Source: Brachionus plicatilis (Eukaryota > Rotifera > Eurotatoria > Ploima > Brachionidae). From it: DNA of 64,000 nucleotides. The position numbers and the translations under genes are program-made. Below, piece after piece: positions 49,795 to 61,200 of this stretch. The DNA is taken from assembly GCA_010279815.1 (NCBI GenBank), contig QEOQ01000508.1:782254-846253 (forward strand), written 5' to 3'. The notes beneath the pieces were generated by a model that was given only the letters and a program-made list of their open reading frames with translations, was not told where the DNA came from and did no database searches. Position 1 is the stretch's first letter. Every line of letters starts with the position of its first letter.

Positions 49795-49885
49795 AAAGGG
49801 TCTAGGCCGGGAATGCTGAGCGAAGCCAGCTTTGGCAACTCCTTCCGCCACAAAAGCGTGGATAAGATGTGCATCCAAAAAGGCA
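49795..49885. other. GC-rich island with foldback potential upstream of Musashi
   Basis: About 90 bp at roughly half GC inside DNA of about one quarter GC. GCCAAAAGGG on the left can pair with CAGCTTTGGC, and GCTGAGCGAAGCCAGC inside can form a smaller stem. Both strands are open for 30-40 codons (plus: SRPGMLSEASFGNSFRHKSV; minus: DAHLIHAFVAEGVAKAGFAQ). It could be a small structured RNA, a 5' exon of Musashi or a conserved regulatory block. I cannot decide which. Confidence 0.35.
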
Positions 49886-52800
49886 CTTTTTTGTTTAGAA
49901 CAAGCTTTATGTGTTGCAATTAAATTATGAATATTTCAAATAAAAATTTACTAATTATAAATAACGCTCGAGCTTGAGATCAGAAAAAATTTCCTAAGAG
50001 TTCTCTTGAATTATGCTCAAGCTAGATTTGAAATATATTCTTGTTCGTCTTCTTCTAGTTGCTCGCTTTCCAAAACTATTAATTAATAATAGAAAGAAAC
50101 GAGAAAAAAAATGATAAATTATATTTAGAAATATAATTACATTGTAATCTAAAATGCAAAAAAATAAAAAATAAAAATAATTATATCGTTCTCTTTGTTG
50201 CTTGCAAGCCATTACTAGTTGCAATATTTCAAATCAATCATTTGGCAGCCAACAAAAACTCAAAAACAATTACTACCAAGTTTTCCAATTAAAACTAATT
50301 AAATTTAAAATAATAGAATATTTTTTGTCATGATCTAGGTAGCAAGATATACATAGATAGATAGTTCATGCAGATTTATGGGAATGACTATGCGCACAAA
50401 TAGGTAAATCGCTTCTTTTTGTATTTCTAAATAAAAAATTCACTCAAACTCAATCAGACGATTGCATAACTATGAATTTAGCCTGCAGCTAAAATAAAAT
50501 GAAAAAATCGATTTTGTGAGCGAAAATTAATGTTGGAAAAAGTGTGCAAAAATTCCATGAGCATAATTTTGATTATGTAATCTTCGTTTAGAATGACACA
50601 AAGTCCTATTTCGAATTAAACTACACTTGAATGCTAAAAAATACTTCAAATACCAAGCTATTCAAATTAATTTACATCTTTTTTTTGCTTTTGTTTGGTC
50701 GTCTTCTAAACTAAAATTTTTCTAAATTTCCAAGCTAAATAAGAAAAAAAGCATGCTCCAAAAAAACACTTATATCACTAAATTACATTTAATTTGTTTT
50801 CTATGATATTAGTGTCGTTTTTCGACACTTTTTAAAAGTTTGAATTTTATGATAAAAACATAAATTAACTGCATTTTATCTTTAAAATTTAAAAAAAAAA
50901 AAAAAAAACTAAAATTATAAATCAGTTTTATTAGTTTTAATAATATTTTTGATTTTTTGGTTTTAAATTTACATAGTGTACATGGCATGAAATTGGAGCC
51001 CTGTTGACAAAACGCTTGTTTTTTTTTTAAATATTAGCATTTCGTTTTAATCTAATATTATTAATGATTTTAAAACTTACTTCATTTAAAACTTGCTCAA
51101 GTAAATGTTTCGTTACCTTTAAATTTTCATTTTATTTTAAAATTTTATAGATTTGATGCCTTGAAAGTCTTCAAATCGAAACAAGACACTGCTTGTTGAA
51201 TTCTGGAACAGGTACGGCACATGTATTTAAGCTAAAGCTGCTATTTGAGTTATGGCCAATTTCCCAACATACCTTAAACAAATAGAAAATAAAAAGAAAC
51301 AATTTCAAGCTCTTAATCAAATGTTTTATCTTTGAATTCCAATTGTTCATGAATAATAAAAGTTGAAATTAAAAAAATCAGATAGTGAATTTTTTGATTA
51401 TGATCTTGCTGTGTAGTTAGGAGATTCTTGGCAACAATAAGAATGATACAATCGTCGCATACGCATTGAGTTTTCTTACCTTATGCATGGTTTTAAAATT
51501 GTTAGTTAAATATTTTAGCCATAAGTTTTGAGCTCCATTTCAGTTTTATTTTCAAACATTCTAAAAGTTCTGCATTGTCAGAATTTTTAGGTTTTATTTT
51601 CTGAATTTAGGTGACATGTAAGCTTTCGGCAAAGCAATTAAATTTTCATATAACTGAATACAGCCCATGGTTAGAGAAGTAAATTGATTTTTAAAATAGA
51701 CTATGGCATATGGTTAACCTGAAGCAAGACGATTTTATAAAAAACACTTTCTAAAAGTATTTAATTTAAATTATTTACTTGAAGTTCTTATAATGTTATA
51801 TTATTGAAAAATAATATGAATTTCTTTATATAGCTTAGACTGTATAAAAATGTTTAAAAATGGTTTGAGTCTATTAAAAGCAAATGAAGAAGAAAAAATG
51901 GATTTTTGTCTTTTGATTTAATTCATAATCAACAAAAAATTATACAAAATTATCTCAAATAGTAAATCAAGCTAAGCAATCAGACATATTGCAAAACAGA
52001 TTTATGAATTTAGATGGTGAGAATAATTATTATAAAATTTATTGCATTATTCATGCGAAAATCTTAAACAAAAAACACATAATAATAAATAAATCGATTT
52101 TTGGTCATCTAATCAAAAAGTCAAATAAATTAAATAATTAATCGAGTTAAATTAAAGCGTTCTTGCTTCCTGATTTTACTTTAAAACCTCAGATTTGCAA
52201 ATATCAAAAAATAAATCTATTACGGTATTTTTTAGTACTCAAATTTTTTTTTCTATTTTTATGAAAGCACCAAAAAAAAAGTACTAAAAATGAAAAAGCA
52301 CTTATTTAATCTGAAATGAAATGAATTATTATTTTTAATGCTGAATACAATTTATTAAAGTATTTCTTGATTTATTACCCAAATCTTATAAATCAGAGGT
52401 TATAAGATAAAATTTTTTTGGAGTTTGAATTATTTGTAAGATTAGTGATTTTTGTAAAAGGTGAAAGAATTTGCCTAAATAGAACAAACTGGAATTCCTT
52501 TTTTTTTAAATTACTTTGAATTATTTCTATTGTAAAATTTGATAAAATAAGTAATAATTAGCGGAATTCCAATTAAATCAACTAATTTTGTAATTATTTC
52601 AGTAAAAAATATTAACCAAACCTCATTAAATCTTTTTTTTGCCCAATTAGAATTTAAAATACTCTTATCGAAATTTTGAATTACAAATAAAAATTTTTTT
52701 AATTTAAAATCTGGACGCTTCATGATTCATGCGACTCAATTTTTTTAAACTATAAAAACAGATTTACGAAAATCTTTGAGTAAAAAATAAATTTTTTAAA

Positions 52801-53450
52801 CTTATGAATTTGGATATAAATTGACAGGTTTGATACCTACTTTTAAAATTGACAGGTTTATTCCAACCCTTGTCAAATAGTTTTTTATATTTAATAGCCT
52901 TTTTCTAAGTTGAGATTTCGAATTTCTTTTCAAATCTAAAACAATTAAAATATAGCAAAAAAAAATTATATTTTTAGACTCATATTAGCAGTCTTATCTT
53001 CTAGTTGAGATAAAAATTCTCATTTTGAAGAAAAGAAAGATTTAGATTTATACTTCTTTTTTAAATTTAAATCAAATTTAAACAATAATGTAGGCTTTGC
53101 TATTGCTAGAGTTGTCATTAATAGGACACCAACTAGGAAATACGATAAGTGTATAGAGTTAAACACAAAAACAACGATAGAAAAAAAATAAAAGCATGAT
53201 AGAAAAATTTCAAGAAATGGCTACTTAAATGATTAGTAACTTATATCGACTTCAGTGCCTTATACGGTAAAAAAAAACACTCATTAGGTAAAAATTTGTG
53301 TTGGCAGACAAGGCGGATGTGGTGCTAATTTTAGCATTTTGTAGGCATCTTTTAGATTTGACGAAATGCTTTCAAAGTAAACCACAATTTAATAAAAATT
53401 TTGTTCTAGACTATTATTGAAAATTTACCAAATTTTAACACACCTAGAAA
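49886..53450. other. AT-rich spacer
   Basis: About 3.6 kb with no convincing gene. ORFs at 49994-50224 and 52511-52723 (-) are Phe/Ile/Lys/Asn-rich and non-coding in character. A short direct repeat of ATTGACAGGTTT occurs twice near 52820-52860. Confidence 0.55.
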
Positions 53451-53504
53451 ATGAAACCGCCAAGGCCACAATGGCTTCTATTACCAACACTAGTCTCATT
53501 CGAG
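53451..53504 (+). CDS. orphan first-exon-like ORF
   Basis: An ATG begins MKPPRPQWLLLPTLVSFE and runs to a GAG|GTGAAA donor-like site in phase 0. The short basic-then-hydrophobic start could be a signal or anchor sequence. A phase-0 acceptor lies 2.1 kb downstream (ATTAAG before GAACTAAAAG, near 55619), in the unrecognised gene at 55590, so this may be its alternative first exon. Very tentative. Confidence 0.2.
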
Positions 53505-54600
53505 GTGAAACAGTTAATTTTTTCATTCAGATTGTCAGTGATTATAATTCTGAAATGTCAAATCCATTTTAATTTTATCTATTTTTTATTTAACACTAGA
53601 AGATCCAAGAAGTTTTTAAAGCTTATTTTGACTTTAAAAAACTAAATATAATAGTAACCTAAAAAAATTTTTGATTTTTATACCCTTTATCTTAATATTT
53701 AAATATATTTTTTAAAATGTAATATAAATTTGAAAATAGCTTACTTTATTAATAATAAAAAAACAGATAAAAAATTAAAAATTTTAAAGGATCGTGGTGT
53801 TTTTTAAATATTTTCAACTATTTTACACTTATTTTGTCCTTCAAGTCAATTATTTTTGAGCTATTAAAATTAATTAATATTAGATCTATATTTAATAAAA
53901 AATTATAACTGTACAATAAAAGAAACAAAAAAACTCTTTTTTTATCCATTATATGCTAATAAAAAAGCTTTTAAGAATTCATGGATCTTAAAGCTCAAAT
54001 CTTAAATCTTCTTGTGTTAAATAAAAATCATTTAAAAAGAAAAATATATTTATAACGAGTATTCTGTAAATCTTGATGCAATCTTGAATTTACAAAAAAG
54101 ATGATCGTTTCAAGTAAGTTCTCAGTAAAAAAAGTCTTCTTTTAGCGTTTTCAATACAAGAAGATAAATAAAAATATTCAAAAATCTAATTTAATCAAAA
54201 TATTTAATGAAATGCTGTATATAACTTGTGTGTTTTCCATACCAAACATTACATACTGTATATCAGTTTCATATTATTATTTAGCTTTTAGGGTTTTTTT
54301 TAATTTTTTGTTGATATTTAGTTAATTCTAAAAATAAATTTGTTTAAGATTATCTCTTGAATGCAATATACAAAAAATTGATCATTTGCCTATCAGAAAA
54401 CATATATTGAAGATAATAATTACTATTTATAAACCGAAGTCTTTTGAAGTTTTAAATAAGAATCACTCCTTGATTCCATGTGTCCTAAATAATAAATTTT
54501 TCTTTAAAGAAAAACTAATTGTTTCGAAATTTAATCTAAAAATTTTTTTTTTAATTATAAGATGATTTTTAGGATTAGAATTTAAGATAAGGCCGATTAA
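53505..54600. other. AT-rich spacer
   Basis: About 1.1 kb of AT-rich DNA with no feature that I can support. Confidence 0.6.
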
Positions 54601-54608
54601 CATTCAAC

Positions 54609-54889
54609 CAGAGTTGTTTAAAAGTCCCAGAAAAAAGTCCAAGTCCGGACTTTCTTTTTAAATTTGCTAGATTAGGCTTCATATCAAAAAATTTATATAC
54701 TCTTGGGTCATCTAATGCAATAGATTTGCCATATATCATAATTTTCTTGCAATTTTAGCATAAATTTCTTCAAAATTATTCTTCATTATTCAAAATTTTA
54801 AAGTCTGGACTAGGACTTTTGAAAGAAAATTGAAAAAAAAATTCGGGACTTGGACTTGACTTGAGACTTGTGACTTTTAAACAACTCTG
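54609..54889. mobile_element. hAT-like MITE with 8-bp target duplication
   Basis: A 281-bp element whose ends are perfect 18-bp inverted repeats, CAGAGTTGTTTAAAAGTC. Weaker inverted similarity continues through repeated AAGTCC/GGACTT words for about 60 bp. It is flanked by CATTCAAC (54601-54608) and CATTGAAC (54890-54897), an 8-bp duplication with one mismatch. CAGAG-type ends and an 8-bp duplication are hallmarks of hAT transposons. No transposase, so non-autonomous. Confidence 0.8.
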
Positions 54890-55589
54890 CATTGAACTGA
54901 AAGGAACGACAAAATTTAAAATTGCCTGGATTTAACCCTAAATTTATTTAAAATAACTAAATCAATGGTGAATATGCTAACAACGATCATTTTATCAAAG
55001 ATAATATTTTTATATTATTAAAGGCTTTGGCTGTCGGCAAATCGATAAGTACCGACATTACTAAACTAGCTGAATGATAATTAGTTTAATAAGATTTTAG
55101 TTTTTAGAGGTAATCTAATTTTATAATTTAAAATAAAATTAAGACATTTAATCAAATTAATTAAAATAGATCAATAAAAATTTCAATTTGAAACCAGATA
55201 AATTAATCAAATTTCTTTATTTTCATTAGCCAAGGATTTGAAATTTTTTTTTGAGATTTGTTTTTTTTTTAAAGCAACGTTTAAATAAATCAGTATATTT
55301 TATTTCATTTTATTTTATTTTTTTCACTATAAAAAATTTAATAAATAAAAAAAAGTGTAATTTCTAAACTTAACGTTCAGAAATTAATATCTGGTTAAAA
55401 TAAAATACATTTTAAAGACAAAAATGAACTGAACATGAAAAAAAATTTTGCAATATTGAGTGCTTGTAGCTTTAAAATTTAAAAAAAATTACAGGGCTAA
55501 ATCTTAAAAATATTTTTAATTCAAAATATGATTTTTATAATTAAATTAATTAAAAATTCACAAAATGTAAAATTCCAATAATTCTAAAA

Positions 55590-56559
55590 ATGTGTATTAC
55601 AACTTTTTTATTCATTAAGGAACTAAAAGTTTTAAAAAGGCTGACAAGATACTTATCGACTAAGAGCTCAAAATCTGACCAAACATTCGATCATTCTTTC
55701 GATGCTAATCCAGAGTCAGTGCCTGTCAAAGAAATTGATTCAAATATTTTAAAAGTAAACCAAAAAATTTAAACTAAAAATAAAACAAATTAATAATTAA
55801 AAATTCAGAGTTTTGGAAAAAAGTCGATCGAACTTCCAAAATTAGATTCTGAATTCGTCAAAGTATTTTTTAATTTAAAATGCCAATAAAAAAATTAAAT
55901 AATTTATTATAAAATAAGTCAATTGATACAATAACTTCTTTGGATTTATCTTATGATTCTATCAGTTGGATTCATATTCAAAATGATGGAACTATAATTG
56001 ACTGGAATTTCGTTGAGTTGGACAAAAATTTGATCTATAATCCTGACTTTAACATTTCTTTTGAATATGTAATTTAATTATTAATTAAATTAACTACATC
56101 TAAGTTTATTTTTCAAAGTTAAATAAAATGTATGAGCAGTTTTTACCTCAAAGTAGCAACGCCTATATTTTCGAAGATAAACGATATAAAGCGCGAGAAG
56201 CCAAAATGCTTCAATTTGTTTTGAAACTACAAAAAAATGAAATAATGCTTGAATCGTTGGTAAAAAGTAAATTGTTAAATCAAAAAGACAAAAAATTATT
56301 CAAAATGAACAGTAGCAAAGTGGCCAAGAAATTTAACATTTTAGTTGGAAACGAAAGAGTTCGGGCTGCTGATCTAGTTCAATTTATGATAAGGCCCAAA
56401 ACAGATTTTGAATTAATGTTCAGCAATTTCTTGCTCGCTGACTCAGATAAATATTATGAATTTTTTAGCAAGGCTAAAAATCAAAAAGAACCATTGGCTA
56501 TTAATTATTTACAGGCATCTTGTTTTTTTAACTTACTAAAAGATTTCAATACAATTTAA
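55590..56559 (+). CDS. unrecognised protein, possibly mitochondrial
   Basis: Four exons, all in phase 0: 55590-55754, 55809-55862, 55919-56068 and 56119-56559, giving 269 aa. Splice sites are good (GTAAAC/TTCAG, GTATTT/ATAAG, GTAATT/CAAAG). The N-terminus ELKVLKRLTRYLSTKSSKS is basic, hydroxylated and free of acids after the first residues, like a mitochondrial targeting sequence; the true Met could lie in an earlier exon. The middle has SISWIHIQNDGTIIDWNFVE. The C-terminal half is helical and charged (AKMLQFVLKLQKNEIMLESL, then RVRAADLVQFMIRPKTDFEL). I do not recognise a family. Consistent exon phases and composition argue that it is real. Confidence 0.7.
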
Positions 56560-58298
56560 AAAATAAAACTACTTATAAATATTGTTTGATTATTTTTCTT
56601 TTATAAGGGGCTAAAATTATTTTTTTTAATGTTTTGAATTTTCAATGAAATAGCAAATATTTTTTATCGTGAAAATCTGGCATGCATTTTGATTAAAATT
56701 TATTTCCATCTCAATTGAACTCAAAAGTTTAGTGCTAAAAAGATTTATGCTCGACAATATAATAAATTGTGGCTTAAATCATCCGTAACTATTTACAATT
56801 ATAAACTATTCATTTAGAAAAAAATTACAATTATTTAGACTTAAGAAATAAATAATACAAATGCACTAGAAAACTATCTTAAGTGAGTAAATTTGAGCAT
56901 GTTTTTTGTGGTGGTTATCGAGATTTTATTAAAGATTAATTTTCTTTCGAGACAATCACCGTATGCATTTCTCTTTTAACTTACAAATGAGATTTAATCT
57001 TAAACTAGGAAAAATAATAAATTTTTAAAAATCTTAAACATAAAATTTTATATTTGTATTATAAAAGTTAGCTAAAAATTTCAATTTTTGTCCTATTTTT
57101 TAATGATAAAGAGAGAGGATTCATTTACTTATTTTTTCCGATTGATAGAGTATCAGTCAAGTAAAACTACGGCAAGCTGTACTTGGAAAGATGACTTGCT
57201 AAGGAAGGCATCTAAATTAGCTGCGTTTCAATATTATCAATAGGTGACATCAGAGAAGTGAAAAATAAAAACAACCAAACAAAAAAAATTCAGATTTACA
57301 TTACAATAGCTAATATAAACTGATAAATAATGAATAATTTTAAAAAATTTAATTGTAACTTTAACCAAAATTTTTAATTCTTTTTTATTCATTCATACAA
57401 GAAAAAAATTGGAAATTAATTTAATTTTTTTTAGTCTTAAATTGCTTTAAATTGATAGAATTTTTTATGAAATAAATTTGGATTCTCTTATTTTTTTCAC
57501 ATGCATCTTATTTTAAGTATTAAAATTGCAGCTAAATTTTAATATTTATTTTTTATTAATTGAATATTGCTGTTTTTTATTTAATGGGTTATGAGTATTC
57601 GTCTTTAATGGTTTGATCCGAACTAAAATTTCAAATTAAAATTAGTGTTTAAGTTTTTTGTTTCATTTTCTTTAGAGGTTTGATTAAATTTATCAATTTA
57701 TTTTTTATTTAGAATACCCGAAACTTGTAGATTAAAGAATGACTTTAACGCTATTAAGCAAAATTTTAATTAGAATTTTTCACTCACCCGTGACGCATAT
57801 TTTATAAATTCTCACTAAAACTCGTTTAATGTCAATCATTAAGCTATTTACTGATAAATGATGCCTCTTATCTATATCTAACCAAATTTATCTTTGTAGC
57901 TAAATCAAATAATATATTCGTGGCCTCGATAAGAAACCATTTTCATGCCTCAACTCAAAAATTATATCGAAAATAAACAATTTCGTCATGGTATTTGAAG
58001 CGTCTGCTAGAATAACAACTACATACTCATAAATACATTTGAAATTTAACCCAATTTTTCATTTTTTTATAGTTTTTACAAAAATCGTTAATATTTAGTT
58101 AAAAGATAAGGCAACTAAAAAAATTAAATTGGGACACCGAAATAAAATTGTTATTATTTTTGAATTTTAACTAAGCTTGGTATCTCTACTATTACCGGCA
58201 TATCCAATTTCGCCAAGCCATTTAAAAACTCTTCGTATTTATAAATCATTTCCTAATTATTTTAGAGTTTGAAATGTGCAAAATTTTTTAAAAAAAGA
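56560..58298. other. AT-rich spacer, upstream region of the laminin gene
   Basis: About 1.7 kb holding the 3' end of the upstream gene and the laminin 5' flank. An acceptor-like TTTTAG at 58260-58265 just before the laminin reading frame suggests a 5' UTR intron. No other feature recognised. Confidence 0.55.
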
Positions 58299-61200
58299 AT
58301 GCGATTAAAGATTTATATAAGTATAATTGTACTCTTGAGTATTGAAAAAATAAATTGTGACATCCTGACTCCACCATATTTTAACTTGGTATCTAACAAA
58401 AAAGTGACTGCTTCAGCCACATGCGGAGAAGGTGTTCGAGAGCCAGAGTTGTATTGTAAACTAACAGGCTCATCTGCAACTGATCGTGAAACTTCCAACT
58501 ACGCCAATCTAATCCAAGGCCAGTACTGTGACTACTGTGATCCAAACGACCCGTACAAGGCTCATCCAGCTCAGTATGCAATCGATGGAACAGATCGTTG
58601 GTGGCAAAGTCCTCCGCTTTCCAGATCACTCGACTACAACCAAGTTAATTTAACTATTGATTTTGGACAAGAGTTCCATGTGGCTTACATTTATATCAAA
58701 ATGGCTAATTCGCCCAGACCTGGTGTATGGGCTTTGGAAAAGTCTGTTGATTACGGCAAAACTTATCAGCCGTGGCAATATTTTGCTGACACTCCGTCAG
58801 ATTGCTACAACTATTTTAATACTTTGGCTAATGAAAAAATCGAGACCGATGATGATGTAATATGCACTACTGACTACTCCAAAGTTCTTCCGGTTGAAGG
58901 CGGCGAAATTCTGGTGTCGTTGGTCAACAATAGACCCAATTCAAAAAATTTCACTCATGCTGATGATTTACAAAAGTGGACTCGAGCCACAAGTATAAGA
59001 CTTAGGCTAATGAGAACCAAAAATTTGCTCGGACATTTGATGGCCGTGGCCAAACAAGACCCTACAGTCACTAGAAGAGTAAATAATAAAGCAAAAAGAA
59101 AAAATTATAAAATTTATTTAATTTTTTTTTTTAGTATTTTTACAGTATTAGGGATATATCAATTGGAGGCAGATGTGTGTGCAATGGACACGCTGAACAT
59201 TGTGAGGCTTCGAATCCATCAACACCGGACAAACTTATTTGTAGATGTTCGCATAATACCTGCGGTGACCAATGTGAGACTTGCTGTGACGGCTTTGTTC
59301 AAAAAAAATGGAAGCAAAATCGTGAAGGAAAAGAATTCGAATGCGAACGTAATTAAATTTTTAAAATTGAAAAATTTTTTTTTCAAATTAGTTTTAAATA
59401 GCTTGTCAATGCTACGGTCATTCGGATAAATGTGTCTATGATGAAGAAGTCGATCATCTTAATCTAAGTATTGACATTCATGGTAATTATGAAGGTGGAG
59501 GTGTATGCCAAGAGTGTAAACATAATACACAGGGTATTAATTGCCAAGATTGCACACCTGGCTATTTCAGACCATTTGGTGTGCCCATTACATCGGTTGA
59601 TGCTTGTAGAAAATGTGATTGTGATAATCCGTACTCTACTGGAAATTGTACCCAGTTGACAGGAGACTGCGAGTGCAAACCTCAGTATACCGGCTATAAA
59701 TGTATGGAATGTGCCAATGGTTATACAGACTGGCCTGAGTGCAAAAAATGTGATTGTGACATTGATGGTCGGGCTGATTCGAATTGCAAAGGCCCATGCA
59801 ACTGTAAATTTGGATATCTTGGACCATACTGCGATCAATGTGTCGACAGATATTACGGATTTCCTGACTGCAAGCGTAAGTTTACCAAAAATACCAAGTT
59901 TTATCTCAGAAATTTAAACAAATTAAATTAATTTATTATTAATTAATTATTTATTTTAGCATGTGATTGTGAACGAGAGGGTACATTGGATTTGAATTGC
60001 AACACAGAAAATGGTAAATGCATTTGCCGACCTGGCTACACGGGTCATAGATGTGACGAATGCGATCATGGATATTTTGGTGATCGCATATGCACCATTT
60101 GTAATTGTGATGTCGGTACCACACATGAGGTCTGCGATAAAAAGAATGGCACTTGTATTTGTGCACCAAATTTTACTGGTGAAAAGTGCAATGAATGTGC
60201 ACCAGGATACTTTAATTTTCCTTTATGTGAAAGTAATTTTTAAATTGGAATATAAAAAATTAATTATTAAATATTAATAAAAATAGAGTGTAACTGTGAT
60301 CCGGATGGCTCAATAGGCAATACTTGCACTTATTTTGGCAATCAGCAACAATGTGTCTGCAAAGAAGGTCGAAGTGGTCCAAAGTGTAATCAATGTGCTC
60401 CTGGTTATTATAAATTTCCAGATTGTATCGAATGCCAATGTGATGATGCTGGTTCAATTGGTCAATCATGTGACCAAACAACTGGTAAATGTAATTGCAA
60501 AGCAAATTTCAATAATCAAAAGTGTTCTGAGTGCGCGCCGGACTTTTTCAATTATCCATTTTGTGAAAGTAAAATAAAATTTAGAAAAAATATATAATAA
60601 TTTAAATTTTTTTTTTCTAAGAGTGCAATTGTCATCCAAAAGGAACAGCCGATCATTTTCCAGGCTGCAATAAAGATCTGAAAATGGCATCTGGTATCCG
60701 GTGTCCCTGCAAAGAAACTGTTACTGGACGTCAATGCGACAAGTGTAAGGACAGATTTTATGGACTAGGTACTGATTCAGATAAAGGTTGCTCGCCGTGT
60801 GAATGTAACAGAAACGGCACTCTAAACGAACTAGACATTTGTGACCAAAACTCTGGACAATGTCAATGTAAATTGTTTGTTGATTCGACCGCTTGCAATG
60901 ACTGCAAACCAGGATTTTTCAATCTAGCTAGAAATGATATTTTTGGCTGTGAATTGTGCAAATGCCAGCCTGGTTCATCAATAGATAACTACTGTGACCG
61001 TATTACTGGTCAATGTGCATGCTTACCCAACATTATTGGCCTAAATTGTGATCAACCAGCGCCTGGATTTTTTGTTCCAAACCTTCATCAGCTTAGGTTT
61101 GAAATAGAAGATGGAATATCAAAAGAAAAACAAGTTCGCTATATTTTTGATGAAGACAATTTTCCAAAATTTTCCTGGAAAGGATATGTCCATTTGAACA

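Noticed and set aside
55032..55057. Hairpin TGTCGG...CCGACA
   Set aside because: A 6-bp stem is expected by chance and has no linked feature.
59464..60734. Many overlapping ORFs on both strands in the laminin LE region
   Set aside because: The cysteine-rich exons leave other frames open. Only the frame with LE cysteine spacing and matching phases is real.
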